Numbered from the stretch's first letter, positions 1 to 9,523 are shown. The stretch is DNA of 64,000 nt from Emticicia sp. CRIBPO (GCF_009905725.1 NZ_JAAAKV010000013.1:1-64000), one strand, 5' to 3'. A program made the numbers and translations. Notes: a model not told the origin generated them from the sequence alone.

Positions 1-3000
1 GTTACAGGCATCGACAGCAGGGACTGCTGAGCTGATGGTGTACCCGTTCGGGTTGGCATTCTCCCCTTTGATGCGGATGGTCTGGGTTTGCTGGCGGGTA
101 CCGTTGATGGCCGACCCGCAGCCATTGTTACCCAGGGCCTGCAGATTCATTTTGGTACCGCTGACGAAGTCACAGGCTACGGTCCTGACTTTATAACGGA
201 TAGTGTATCCCTGGTTATAAGGCAGGTTGGCAGCCACAGAGGCCGGGATGGTGAAGGTGATGCTGGTGGCTGTTTCAGTGACCAGGGCATCGTTGTTCAC
301 ATTGGCCAGTGAGGCGGCGGCAGGCAATATGGTTGGCGAAAGCTGATAGCTGTTAGCGATGTAGGCTACCCCTGCAGGTTTCTGGACAGTAAACTTAAGG
401 TCGAAGGCTGTACCCTGGGCAGGGTTTTTGACTTCGGCGATGTATTCGAGTTCCTGGCACAGGTCCACAGTCCCGTCGGGATAAGTGGGGACAGGCTGGC
501 TGAGCAGACTCACCTGCAGGTTCGCAGGAGTCGGGATGACCGTCAGGTCGACTGTTTTCTTACAGGCAGCGGCATCGATAGAGGCAGGGTAATTCCCGCA
601 GACATAACCGACAGCCAGCGGAAGCACATCCTGACCACAGTTGGTAAAGCTGGCTGTGATCTTGTAATAGCGGCTTTCCTGTCCGTAAACGCCCAGTTCA
701 TAGATCCCCCCTGTGGCTGACAGAGCGGCACCAGAAGTAGTTCCTCCGAATCCTGTGATGGGTTCCACAGAAGTGATGGTGATACCGTTGGCCGGAGAGG
801 AGTTTTCACCCATCCAGACCTTCGGAGAAGTTCCCGGCTGGGTGTTGGCTACCTGAACTTCCCAGGTCACTGTATTGCCCGTCACGGTTTTGACAGGGGT
901 GGCAGCGTTGACGACTATGTTGGATTTGATTAAAGCAAGTGTGTTGCTTACTTCAGGCGTAAATTGTTTTTGGATATCTGAACCCGGAGGCAAAGTCTCT
1001 TTGAAATCTGTACCAGGGACAGTGAATAAGCTGAAATGATCCTGAGAACTGGTGGCTGATTCACAGGTAGGACGTAAAACAGATCTTGCATCTATAAAAT
1101 AACCTTCATCGGGCAAAAGCCATGGACCTCCCTGATCGGCAAATTTATTTCTTAGGTTATAGGTGTTGACATTTCCGCTGACGGCGTCAGGCGTTAGTAT
1201 CATCACAGGGGAAGTTACCTGACCGTATCCGGCCCCTCCTCTGCGATAGTTTACTCGGAATTCCTCAAGTATATAGCCTGCAGGTACTGTATATTCTAAT
1301 TTATCAGCTACGGCGATCTGTCTGTACTCATCTTTAAAGAAATTGACACCAGCTCCTCCATTGTTGATATGCTCCCCAACAATAAATCCTAAGGTTTGGC
1401 CTGAAGTAACTGTATTACATTCGTTAAATGAAAAAGTCTGACCATTGCTGCGATACGACATAATCCCGACCAGGGTAAATTCTCCCACGTAGTTATCACA
1501 GTACCACACGTCTGTACCTGCCGCTGTAGGGTTAGCGGCATTACTGAGATAGAACTTGGTAGCTACCGGTGTTACGACCAGGCGTCCTCCAAGATCATCT
1601 GTTACTTTCAGGTAAGCTTTCACAGTTACTTTGTCATCATTGCTGAAGGTAGTGTAACCAGCTGTTGCAAGTGCTGAAATGCTATAGTCGACTTCTGCGG
1701 TTGAGGTGCCTCCCGAGCTGGTGTATGCTACCGGCAGCCCGGTTTTGTTAACCTTTGTAACAGTTCCTGTGGCATCCGTGATTAACACATCAGCATATAA
1801 AGCTGAAAGGTGTGCCCCTGAGGTAGTGGGGAAGGAGAATCTTGCATAACCATACTGGAAATTAACCGGTGAGGCAGCCGCATTGTCAAACACATGCCCT
1901 TTAAACTCAAAAGAAAGGGTATCTCCACGCAAAGCCCAGTTGGTACGGGCATTGCTGCTTAGTGTGGTTCCATCCGGCTGTCCGTCATTGTTATTATCCG
2001 GTTGACCATAATTAATTCGTTTTACGGTAAAACCTTCATTTACCATGGCAGGATCCGGACAAGGGACCGGGCAATGAAGCTGAACAGATTTATCTGCACA
2101 ATACATCTCCTGGGTGCAGGCACATCCTGCGGAAGTCAAGAAAATCCGGGTATTAATAACATTTGCACCGCCGGCGGCAGCAGCACAATCTAGCATGATG
2201 CTGTTAACAGTCAGCAATGATTTGTTAGGTGAAAAGCCGATTGACGGCACAGTAAAGGTAATATCCAACACTTGCCCTGTCTGAACTACACTTGTTGGTG
2301 CCATGTTGGTTCCGTCACGAAGTAGCAGATTAACCGCATTAGGAGCAGAATAAACAAGACCGGCAGGCAAAGTGATCTGATACCGGATGGTGCTCCCGGC
2401 AAGGTAAGATCCCGGAGTCCAGGTGGCACGGGTACCTTCCCACTTAAAAGTATAGGCGGTACCTGCTATCATATCAGCAGGAAAATCTTCTTGAATGTCA
2501 TAAGATACTGTTGTGTAGCTTCTTAAAACAGTACCCTCTCCTGAATTGAGATTATTGAAGATCTGAATACCACAGGCATTGAAATAACGCAAACGAGCCA
2601 GGGAGCCAAGAGAAGGATTAATATCAATACCTGCAAAACAAGTAGTAGTACAGCAGGTGGTTTCTTCATATTGAAAATAGATAACTTCTCCCGCTGCCAG
2701 ATCGGGGATAACCAGGTCAAGTTCGGCAGGGGCACTTAATGCAGGCAGGCAGCTTGCAGGGGTATAATTTTTCTGGTTGTTGAGAGTAATTCCCGATCCC
2801 GCATTGACAGGCACAGTTACATAGGTGCCGGAAGCCCCGATTTTGTATTTGAATGTACCCTGAAGATATCCGGTCTGGTCTTGTATCGCCTTACCCAACT
2901 CATGGCCTGAAAGAGCATTACTAGTACCCCACAGGTGTATCAATCTTACTAATACATCCTTTGCCGTAGCTGTGCCCGTGTTGGTTATTTTAAACTCCTG

Positions 3001-4059
3001 TATAAAATTCTCTCCTTTGCAGGTCAAATTATTGGCTGTCACACTACTGATAACCAGGTTCGGCTGCTTGGAGTTATCAATCGCCAGAGCCGTAGTCTGG
3101 GTATCATTCTGTCCTGCACAAGCCTGTGGGTTAGGCCCTGTGCCAAACCAGGCGTTGAAGCTGGTGTTAACGTCTGTACAATTGGAAATTTGCAGGTTTT
3201 GAGTGAAAGTGAAGTATTCATTTTGCCCCAGGTGGTTATCCTGGGCGGTGCTGCTGACAATAAAGCGATACAAATAGGTGGTGTTGCTGCCCGAAGGCGT
3301 GCTTGAAATGAGGTCAACGGTGACAGTAGCCCCGTTGTTGGTCGCTGAAACAGAGTGGCTCAGGTGAGTGACCCCATTGCCGCTTATATCTGTCACATAA
3401 AGGGTATCAATATTTCCGAAACCGTCATTACTGATCCTGAAACTACGGGTGTAATTGTCGCCAACCACACCCGCTGTAGCCGGAGCATTGGCCAGGTTCG
3501 TGATGTTCAGTTTTGCATTGACGAGGTTAAAGGCATCACTGAGTTTTTCTGGCTGGGCAGACCCGCCTGAAGGGGTCAGCACATAAGAAGCCTGGTTTCC
3601 GGCTTCGCCTATGGCCCCGCAACTTGCACGGGCCTTATAGGTAAAGGTAGCATTGGTACCTGTGGCCGGAATACCGCTGAGATTCAAGGTGGCTGTATTG
3701 CCAGATACACTTGTTTGTGAAACGGTAAGACCTCCTGATCCGGTGGCCGAGCCTGATTCATAGACATACCCTGAAGGAAGCGTAACGACCAGTGAGCCTG
3801 AAGAGGTGGTGCCTCCAAGGACGGTGACGGTAAACTGCCGTGTGCCATTGGCTACTTCAAATGAAGCCGTAGGAGCTCCGGTACCGGACTGTATTTGCTG
3901 GGCATTGGCCCCGATCACAAATAATAATAAAAAGCTTAAAGTAAAATTGATAAAGGAGAATGATTTTCTCCCGGCTGGTAGAGCGAAGGGCGGTGAATCG
4001 TTACAAGGGCTAGGCCCTTTGGATGATTTTCCAAAGAAAAGTAGATGTGCTTGGTTCAT
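1..4059 (-). CDS. Very large secreted repeat protein with DUF11/CARDB-like modules (N-terminal part; C-terminus outside window)
   Basis: Reading the minus strand from the ATG at 4059 gives one uninterrupted frame of 1353 codons to the window edge. The N-terminus is unusual: about 30 polar residues (MNQAHLLFFGKSS...) precede a hydrophobic segment (residues ~34-51, ending IGANAQQ) that looks like a signal peptide. No other in-frame ATG lies near it, so I keep this start. The rest is rich in Thr, Ser, Asn, Gly and Val, with recurring beta-strand modules resembling DUF11/CARDB domains (phrases such as 'VNAATPVKTVTGNTVTWEVQVANTQ' in shortened form: K/T-V-T-W-x-V-x-V-x-N). Cysteines are scattered and probably paired. 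Such proteins in Bacteroidota are usually exported by type 9 secretion and end in a sorting or gliding-motility domain, which would lie outside the window. An adhesin or surface-layer role is inference only. Confidence 0.85.
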   Translation of the reverse strand, partial: MNQAHLLFFGKSSKGPSPCNDSPPFALPAGRKSFSFINFTLSFLLLFVIGANAQQIQSGTGAPTASFEVANGTRQFTVTVLGGTTSSGSLVVTLPSGYVYESGSATGSGGLTVSQTSVSGNTATLNLSGIPATGTNATFTYKARASCGAIGEAGNQASYVLTPSGGSAQPEKLSDAFNLVNAKLNITNLANAPATAGVVGDNYTRSFRISNDGFGNIDTLYVTDISGNGVTHLSHSVSATNNGATVTVDLISSTPSGSNTTYLYRFIVSSTAQDNHLGQNEYFTFTQNLQISNCTDVNTSFNAWFGTGPNPQACAGQNDTQTTALAIDNSKQPNLVISSVTANNLTCKGENFIQEFKITNTGTATAKDVLVRLIHLWGTSNALSGHELGKAIQDQTGYLQGTFKYKIGASGTYVTVPVNAGSGITLNNQKNYTPASCLPALSAPAELDLVIPDLAAGEVIYFQYEETTCCTTTCFAGIDINPSLGSLARLRYFNACGIQIFNNLNSGEGTVLRSYTTVSYDIQEDFPADMIAGTAYTFKWEGTRATWTPGSYLAGSTIRYQITLPAGLVYSAPNAVNLLLRDGTNMAPTSVVQTGQVLDITFTVPSIGFSPNKSLLTVNSIMLDCAAAAGGANVINTRIFLTSAGCACTQEMYCADKSVQLHCPVPCPDPAMVNEGFTVKRINYGQPDNNNDGQPDGTTLSSNARTNWALRGDTLSFEFKGHVFDNAAASPVNFQYGYARFSFPTTSGAHLSALYADVLITDATGTVTKVNKTGLPVAYTSSGGTSTAEVDYSISALATAGYTTFSNDDKVTVKAYLKVTDDLGGRLVVTPVATKFYLSNAANPTAAGTDVWYCDNYVGEFTLVGIMSYRSNGQTFSFNECNTVTSGQTLGFIVGEHINNGGAGVNFFKDEYRQIAVADKLEYTVPAGYILEEFRVNYRRGGAGYGQVTSPVMILTPDAVSGNVNTYNLRNKFADQGGPWLLPDEGYFIDARSVLRPTCESATSSQDHFSLFTVPGTDFKETLPPGSDIQKQFTPEVSNTLALIKSNIVVNAATPVKTVTGNTVTWEVQVANTQPGTSPKVWMGENSSPANGITITSVEPITGFGGTTSGAALSATGGIYELGVYGQESRYYKITASFTNCGQDVLPLAVGYVCGNYPASIDAAACKKTVDLTVIPTPANLQVSLLSQPVPTYPDGTVDLCQELEYIAEVKNPAQGTAFDLKFTVQKPAGVAYIANSYQLSPTILPAAASLANVNNDALVTETATSITFTIPASVAANLPYNQGYTIRYKVRTVACDFVSGTKMNLQALGNNGCGSAINGTRQQTQTIRIKGENANPNGYTISSAVPAVDACN

Positions 4060-4550
4060 TCTTTGCTTTTTGGATTACGAAATGTTAAAAATTGATCTGT
4101 ATCAATTTGTTATTGAGACGGAATAAAAACATCAAGGTCACAGTTACTCAAGCCGGTCGCCTCTTCACGCCTCCAACATATATGTCATCAGTTCAAAGAC
4201 ATGCCTGGTCTAACTATCTCAACTACAATCGCTTGCAACTGACTGGTAATCAATAATAAAAAAATAATAAAATTTTCAAAATCATCAGGATTTCGCGGAA
4301 TGACGGCAAACAGAATAATCAGCGGGGTGTTGTTGTGTTATGGAAATTGCTTTTCGGGGCCTGGCCAGAGGGCTTTCAGACCATCATAAACTGATAGAAA
4401 AGTAGGAAGGGACTGAATGTTTCCAGAACGGATAATCGCAGAAACATGGTTTATACGTGCTAAAAAACCTGAAAACCCAATGCTGTTCTTAAAATACTTT
4501 TTGCATATTTGCATGAAATTAAAATAGTATTTTTTTAAGAAACCAAAGGA
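4060..4550. other. Divergent intergenic region, 491 bases
   Basis: This AT-rich spacer separates the minus-strand repeat protein from the plus-strand comB-like gene and must hold both promoters. I found no convincing TAnnTTTG element with a -33 partner, no RNA gene and no strong hairpin. The short frames inside lack recognisable content. Confidence 0.6.
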
Positions 4551-5258
4551 ATGAAAAATATAGACGTTTGTCTTTCTCCCGAACTGATCCATCTTCACAA
4601 CCTCAACAATACCATCGTCGTAGTAACAGATATTTTCCGGGCCACTTCATGTATGGTCACCGGTTTTGCTCATGGTGTAAAAAGCATTATTCCGGTAGCT
4701 ACAGTGGAAGAATGCAAGAAATTGCAGGAGAGTGGTTTTATTGCTGCTGCTGAAAGAAACGCCAGCAAAGTAGAAGGCTTTGACCTGGATAATTCACCTT
4801 TTAGTTTTATGGATGAGCGTTTGGCGGGTAATAAGATCGCGATGACGACCACCAACGGTACTTTGTCGATTACCAAAGCCAAACCAACAGCTATCAAAGT
4901 ATTGGTAGGGGCTTTTCTGAACATCGGGGCGATTGTCAATTACCTGAAGAGCCAGCCTTATGATGTGCTCATTTTGTGTGCAGGCTGGAAAGGCAAGCCG
5001 AATCTTGAAGATACGCTTTTTGCCGGGGCGGTTACCGAGGCGTTGAAAGATGATTTTTTTGTTTCTGAAGACAGTGCTATCCTGGCGATGAGGGCTTACC
5101 AGCAAGCCCAGGCCAATCTTTTGGGATACCTGATGAATTCTTCTCATATCAGGCGTTTGCAGGGTTTGGGAATTCACAAAGACATCAACTATTGTCTTCA
5201 GAAAGACCTGTATGATGTGGTGCCTATTTTAAGAGGAAACGAGTTAGTGATATTATAA
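4551..5258 (+). CDS. comB: 2-phosphosulfolactate phosphatase family protein (ComB-like)
   Basis: The 235-residue protein matches the ComB family in length and pattern. It has an N-terminal 'VVVTDIFRATSCMVTGFAHG' type segment (residues ~23-42), a central 'ERNASKVEGFDLDNSP' stretch, and 'MTTTNGTLSITKAK' (residues ~98-111), where the TTNGT signature lies. Archaeal ComB removes phosphate from 2-phosphosulfolactate in coenzyme M synthesis, using Mg2+. In bacteria without coenzyme M the substrate is less certain, and sulfolactate metabolism or a side phosphatase activity are both possible. No signal peptide is seen, so it should be cytoplasmic. It starts at an ATG after an A-rich leader and is followed after 13 bases by the WYL regulator, which suggests cotranscription. 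No other coenzyme M genes are nearby. Confidence 0.85.
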   Translation: MKNIDVCLSPELIHLHNLNNTIVVVTDIFRATSCMVTGFAHGVKSIIPVATVEECKKLQESGFIAAAERNASKVEGFDLDNSPFSFMDERLAGNKIAMTTTNGTLSITKAKPTAIKVLVGAFLNIGAIVNYLKSQPYDVLILCAGWKGKPNLEDTLFAGAVTEALKDDFFVSEDSAILAMRAYQQAQANLLGYLMNSSHIRRLQGLGIHKDINYCLQKDLYDVVPILRGNELVIL

Positions 5259-5271
5259 ATGCATCCGGATT

Positions 5272-5988
5272 ATGGCTGACCAGGAAATTCCAAGACTTGC
5301 GAGGCTCACGGCCATACTCACCATGCTGCAGTCGAAAAGGCTGATTACCGCGGGGTATATAGCAGACAGATTTGGGATAAGTATCCGGACAGTTTATCGT
5401 GATATCCGGGCGTTGGAATCTTCCGGCGTTCCTGTTTTTACTGAAGATGGCAAGGGGTATTCGCTTATGGAAGATTACCGTATGGCCCCTGTGATGCTGA
5501 CTGAAGCCGAGTGCAATGCCCTCATCACGGCTGAAAGCATGGTGATCAAAAACAAGGATATTTCCTTTGTCAATAATTATGCGTCAGCCATCACGAAAAT
5601 CAAGGCACAGCTAAATCCTGCGACTAAGGACAAAATAGAAAAACTTTCAGGCCTGATTTCTTTCCGTCAGAACCTCAATCAGGACATTACCAGCCACTAT
5701 CTCTCCGAAATACAGCTGGCTATCACTAATTTTAACCCGGTGAAAATTGAATACCGGTCAGAAAACCAGACGGAGACGATAAGCAGGGTTATCGAGCCCC
5801 TGGCCATGTACAGTACCAATGAAAACTGGATACTGATTGCTTTTTGCAGACTTCGAGACGAAATACGGTCATTCAGGCTGGACAGAATTTCAAAATCAGA
5901 GGTGTTGCCGGAAACTTTTAAGTCGCATAATTTCGATTTTGAAGAATATTATGCTTATTATCGTAAAAAATATTTTGACAACCCCTGA
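5272..5988 (+). CDS. YafY-type transcriptional regulator (HTH + WYL domain)
   Basis: The 238-residue protein has an N-terminal DeoR-like helix-turn-helix (residues ~6-65: 'LARLTAILTMLQSK', then 'IADRFGISIRTVYRDIRALE' recognition region), a linker, and a C-terminal WYL-type ligand-binding domain (~130-225) with 'NPVKIEYRSE', 'PLAMYSTNENWILIAFC' and 'RSFRLDRISK'. These are hallmarks of the YafY/PafC family, cytoplasmic DNA-binding proteins that sense small ligands or nucleic acid. It lies 13 bases after comB and 51 bases before a GyrI-like effector-binding protein. WYL regulators of this size are commonly encoded next to GyrI-like or DUF1801 proteins, so it may control this small group. The ligand cannot be told from sequence. 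Confidence 0.92.
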   Translation: MADQEIPRLARLTAILTMLQSKRLITAGYIADRFGISIRTVYRDIRALESSGVPVFTEDGKGYSLMEDYRMAPVMLTEAECNALITAESMVIKNKDISFVNNYASAITKIKAQLNPATKDKIEKLSGLISFRQNLNQDITSHYLSEIQLAITNFNPVKIEYRSENQTETISRVIEPLAMYSTNENWILIAFCRLRDEIRSFRLDRISKSEVLPETFKSHNFDFEEYYAYYRKKYFDNP

Positions 5989-6039
5989 CATACTGGTGTC
6001 AAAAGACCGCTTTAGTTTTGTTGAAAAATAACAAAAAGT

Positions 6040-6498
6040 ATGGAGAACATTACACTGGGATCATTCAACGTGGTGGGGATAGCCATCAGAACAAGCAACG
6101 AAAAAGGACAGGCGACCAGAGACATCCCCGGTTTGTGGGAAAAATTTATGTCAGAAAATATGGCCTCTCAGATTCCTAACAGATCGGACCGGAACATCTA
6201 TTGTGTTTACACCGAGTATGAGGGAGATTTTACGCAGCCCTACACTACTGTTCTCGGGTGCAAAGTGGACCATGTGGGAGAAATTCCTGAAGGAATGAAA
6301 GCGATTGAAATTCCGCAGGCCAATTATCAGGTTTTCACGGCCAGGGGCAGACTGGAAGCCGGTATTGTGGTCCATGAATGGGTCAAAATCTGGAATTCAG
6401 GACTTGATCGTGCTTATGTCGCTGATTTTGAGATATATGGCGAAAAGGCCAGGAATGCGGAGCAGGCAGAAGTGGATATTCATATCGGTCTGAAATAA
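6040..6498 (+). CDS. GyrI-like / AraC effector-binding domain protein
   Basis: The 152-residue protein is a stand-alone GyrI-like small-molecule-binding (SHS2) domain. Supporting segments are 'VVGIAIRTSNEKGQATRDIPGLWEKFM' (split here: VVGIAIRTSN...LWEKF), 'IYCVYTEYEGDFTQPYTTVLG' near residues 48-68, and 'IPQANYQVFTARG' near 90-102, followed by a C-terminal 'YVADFEIYGEK'. Relatives bind planar or cationic compounds and form the effector half of AraC/MerR regulators, and some hydrolyse cyclopropanoid toxins. No signal peptide or DNA-binding domain is present, so it is a cytoplasmic binding protein. Its stop codon TAA is immediately followed by the ATG of the next gene, indicating translational coupling. 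It could work with the WYL regulator upstream, but that is inference. Confidence 0.82.
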   Translation: MENITLGSFNVVGIAIRTSNEKGQATRDIPGLWEKFMSENMASQIPNRSDRNIYCVYTEYEGDFTQPYTTVLGCKVDHVGEIPEGMKAIEIPQANYQVFTARGRLEAGIVVHEWVKIWNSGLDRAYVADFEIYGEKARNAEQAEVDIHIGLK

Positions 6499-6861
6499 AT
6501 GCTTAGCCCCATTGATCAGTATTTTTCTGAAAAAAATGAGCCTCTCAAAAGTTGTCTTCAGTTTTTGAGAGGCTTTATATTGAACTACAGTCCTGATATC
6601 CGTGAGGAGTGGCGGTATAGCATGCCCTTTTATACCTGGAAGACCAAAAGATTCTGTTACTTGTGGGTGCATAAAAAGTATGAATTGCCTTATGTCGGTT
6701 TCGTTGACGGCAATAAAATGGATCATTCTGGGCTTCTGACAGAAAAAAGGTCGCGGATGAAAATATGGCTGGTTGATTTGAATGAAGATGTGGATGTTGA
6801 GGTATTAAAAACACTGTTGATAGAGTCAATAAGTTTAATTCATCGAAAAGTGGAAAAATAG
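6499..6861 (+). CDS. DUF1801 domain protein (YdhG/YdeI-like)
   Basis: The 120-residue protein fits the DUF1801 family: an N-terminal helix 'IDQYFSEKNEP', a central 'IREEWRYSMPFYTWKTKRFCYL' stretch (residues ~36-57) with the typical W-x-x-PxY core, then 'YVGFVDGNKMDH' and a C-terminal helix. Family members are small cytoplasmic proteins of unclear biochemistry; the fold resembles frataxin-like or YdhG proteins. The ATG abuts the stop codon of the GyrI-like gene without any gap, so it is the last gene of the four-gene run. No strong terminator was seen after it. Confidence 0.8.
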   Translation: MLSPIDQYFSEKNEPLKSCLQFLRGFILNYSPDIREEWRYSMPFYTWKTKRFCYLWVHKKYELPYVGFVDGNKMDHSGLLTEKRSRMKIWLVDLNEDVDVEVLKTLLIESISLIHRKVEK

Positions 6862-7035
6862 AAGGTTTTTCTGAGATTCTAAACTTTTGAAATAAGGCCA
6901 GATAGCTGAATTCTTCCTAGTTCGAAAAATTATTTATTGAGAAGCAGACCGCATAACTTAATTGTGGTCAAACATGTTGCAAAAATAGCTAACCGTATCT
7001 TATAACGTCTTTTGCAATACTTGTTTTTGTTATGT

Positions 7036-7845
7036 TTATCTGTCAAACGCTATTTCTTCATTATTTACCATCGTCAGAAAGATTTGCTGAAAGAGGTTGT
7101 AAAAATCATTTATAGATTTATCGGCATTTTGCGGCAACTCTAAACCTAAGTACATATATCTGTTTTGTTCAGTATGATATTTACTTGGTCTGTCAATTGG
7201 TTTTTCATCGCTAACCAAACAACCACCAAAAAGCATCAGAAGGTGATTCATGTGAGTAAATTGCATTACCCCAACACCAAGGATCATTTGAATTAGTTGG
7301 CTTGTATTTATTGTTTTTTTTGAAAAAAAGCTTCTACTTAATACAATCTCTACAGGCTTTTTAAGTTCAAAAAGTAAACCGTTTTGTTGACGGTCAATGT
7401 TAATTTCTTCTCCTGAAATTTTCTTATCAAGAATAAACTTGATCATCATCGAATAAATTTCTCCTTTTTTGTAGCTGTCAAACGCAACTTGAGCAAGCCA
7501 GTTTTCGCATTTGGCTGAAATGGGATAATGAACGACTCCCAAACACCCAAAAGGCTGTGAATTTGCAACCGGGCAGTCCGTACATGTGGGGGATAAAGTA
7601 TCAAGAATGGAAGTTTTGGTTATGAGGTCGCTGATCTTGTGTGTTGAATTCTGAATTCCGTCGGGCGTCATTTTTTGGAGTGTAAATTCAAAGTTGTCAA
7701 TTTCTTCTTCGCTTTTCCCACCATCCATCAACATGTTTCGAACTGAGTAGGCTCGGTTCCTATCTTTAATTGTTTCAATAAGTCGCTCAGGAGGTAATTG
7801 ATCTTTGACTTTACAATCTTTTAAAATAAGGTAATCTACCGCCAT
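7036..7845 (-). CDS. Unrecognised cytoplasmic protein with a CX2CX9CX11C cysteine cluster
   Basis: I do not recognise this 269-residue protein. It has no signal peptide or membrane segment. Its most striking feature is a central cluster of four cysteines at residues 88, 91, 101 and 113 (pattern CTDC-P...FGC-LG...YPISAKC-ENWL), which could bind zinc or an iron-sulfur cluster. Around it are conserved-looking aromatic and proline residues. The C-terminal half is helical, with a hydrophobic run (ILGVGVMQFTHMNHLLMLFGG, residues ~188-208) and ends in a helix 'DFYNLFQQIFLTMV'. It stands alone between convergent and divergent spacers. It could be a ligand sensor or regulator, but no function can be assigned. 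Confidence 0.7.
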   Translation of the reverse strand: MAVDYLILKDCKVKDQLPPERLIETIKDRNRAYSVRNMLMDGGKSEEEIDNFEFTLQKMTPDGIQNSTHKISDLITKTSILDTLSPTCTDCPVANSQPFGCLGVVHYPISAKCENWLAQVAFDSYKKGEIYSMMIKFILDKKISGEEINIDRQQNGLLFELKKPVEIVLSRSFFSKKTINTSQLIQMILGVGVMQFTHMNHLLMLFGGCLVSDEKPIDRPSKYHTEQNRYMYLGLELPQNADKSINDFYNLFQQIFLTMVNNEEIAFDR

Positions 7846-8362
7846 AAATGTTCTGTATAAATTGTTTTCATTTCTTTGCCGCAGCTATATCTTGACCTAT
7901 CAGAGTGCAACAGAAGGACGAAAGTTAAGGTAAATTTCGAAATATACGAAAACAAAATAGGACTATTTTGTTAAATTTAGAGAGCGGGGTGTTTAGCCTT
8001 ACACTATACTTATATCTTTTGTTTATGCCGGAGTTTTTAACTCGCTTGATAAAAAAAAGTAAAAATGTACTATTTCTTAGCTCAAAGAAAGATGATTATA
8101 AAGTGTAAAGAGAACTCAAGGCTTGACGGACGGTTGAAACAATATGATATGCTTGGGGGAAATCAGAAAATGCCACTATCTGCAGAAATATCTTATCAGT
8201 ATGATAAAATGCGACTATAAAATAGACAGTCAGAAGTAGGAACACGTACTTTTTTCGCAGATATATTCGACTCCGCCGGGGTCAGCTGACGTCGAAAATG
8301 AATGGCTGAAGAATAGGAAACACCCCCTTTGTCCATTTTCCATCCTCCTTTCTCCAATAAAA
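7846..8362. other. AT-rich intergenic region, 517 bases
   Basis: This spacer lies between two minus-strand genes. It contains the promoter region of the cysteine-cluster gene and one short plus-strand frame at 8065-8220, listed separately. I saw no strong terminator hairpin, RNA gene or repeat. Confidence 0.5.
8065..8220 (+). CDS. Possible 51-residue small protein
   Basis: A short open frame starts at an ATG preceded by an A-rich stretch and encodes a basic peptide beginning MYYFLAQRKM and ending YQYDKMRL. It matches no family I know. In AT-rich spacer DNA a frame of this length can arise by chance, and no promoter is evident, so I give it little weight. Confidence 0.15.
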   Translation: MYYFLAQRKMIIKCKENSRLDGRLKQYDMLGGNQKMPLSAEISYQYDKMRL

Positions 8363-9523
8363 TTAGATTTCCTTCCTGATATTACTGGCCAGTAGTGTTG
8401 TGCCCAATCCAAGAATAGCTACAACTGCAAAAGCGATTCTCAGACCATATATTTCAGCCAGAAAACCGATTACCGGTGGTCCGATCAGGAATCCGAGGAA
8501 TCCGACAGAGGAAACCGTAGCCAGGGCCACACTTGGACTGATGTTTTTTGATTTCCCCGCCAGGCTGTAAGTCAGAGGTACTACTGATGAAACGCCTAAT
8601 CCGGCAATCAGCAGCCCGATAGTGGCCGGGAATACCTGAGGCAAAGCAACGGCAAACAATATGCCTGAAAGAATGGCTATGCCACTGCCTTTCAGCATGA
8701 TTTCGACTCCGAATCTGGTGATCAGATAATCGGCGGCAAATCTGCCCATGGCCATCGCACACATAAAAGCAACAAAACCCAGACGGCTCAGAGAACCGGG
8801 AGCTGCGATGACTTTCTCAAAATAAACCCCGCTCCAGTCGAACATCGTACCTTCACAGATCATACAGGCGAAAGCAATGCTGCCCAGGATGAGGATTGAT
8901 TTGTCCGGTTTGCTGAAGATGGAAGTCTTTGTCGTCTCTTTTGAACGGGTATCTCTCGGCAAAAGCGAGCGTTGAGCCAGGGACAACAGGAGCATATTGA
9001 TAAAGAAGATAATACAGAAATGAATAAGCGGAGAAAATCCCCTGGCAATCATCAAAGCTCCGATGATACCTCCGGCAAACCCGGCAAGGCTCCATAAACC
9101 ATGAAAACCAGCCATGATGCTGCGGCCGTAAAGCCCTTCAACGGCCACTGCCTGTGTGTTGATGGCAATATTGTAAAGATTACTGAACAAACCGAAAAGT
9201 GCCAGCACCCCGACAAGGTGAAGAGGGGTTTCAGCCAGGCCCAGGAGTATAAGAGAAGCCGGGTAAAGAACAGAAGAAACAGTCAGTACATTTTTGCTGC
9301 CAAAGCGGTTAACCAGGAATCCGGATAAGAAAATACCGATGATTTGTCCTATGGGCAAGGCCAGTAAAACGCCTCCCAAAGCTGCTTCACTTAGCTGCAA
9401 ACTGTTCTTAATGTCCGGAATACGGCTGGCCCAGCTGGCAAAAGTAAGACCCTGAATAAAGTAAAATACCGAGAGGCCGATTCTGTAGGCTTTCGGTGCC
9501 CTGAGTGATATGGAAAAAACCAT
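8363..9523 (-). CDS. Major facilitator superfamily transporter (YbjJ-like)
   Basis: The 386-residue protein has about twelve hydrophobic segments and belongs to the MFS. The early 'FASWASRIPDIK' motif (residues ~30-41), at the end of helix 1, is typical of the YbjJ/fucose-permease-like group. Further family features are 'LALPIGQIIGIFLSGFLVNRFG' in loop 2-3 with the GxLxxRxG-like motif, and 'GFHGLWSLAGFAGG' in helix 5. It probably moves a small solute across the inner membrane by proton coupling, either export or sugar/polyol uptake. The substrate is unknown. It is transcribed away from an Rrf2-type regulator gene 261 bases upstream and could be under its control, but the regulator's operator motif is not seen directly before this gene. 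Confidence 0.9.
   Translation of the reverse strand: MVFSISLRAPKAYRIGLSVFYFIQGLTFASWASRIPDIKNSLQLSEAALGGVLLALPIGQIIGIFLSGFLVNRFGSKNVLTVSSVLYPASLILLGLAETPLHLVGVLALFGLFSNLYNIAINTQAVAVEGLYGRSIMAGFHGLWSLAGFAGGIIGALMIARGFSPLIHFCIIFFINMLLLSLAQRSLLPRDTRSKETTKTSIFSKPDKSILILGSIAFACMICEGTMFDWSGVYFEKVIAAPGSLSRLGFVAFMCAMAMGRFAADYLITRFGVEIMLKGSGIAILSGILFAVALPQVFPATIGLLIAGLGVSSVVPLTYSLAGKSKNISPSVALATVSSVGFLGFLIGPPVIGFLAEIYGLRIAFAVVAILGLGTTLLASNIRKEI

Noticed and set aside
8230-8412. 60-codon minus-strand frame overlapping the end of the MFS gene
   Set aside because: Shadow of the MFS 3' end and adjacent spacer without any supporting feature.
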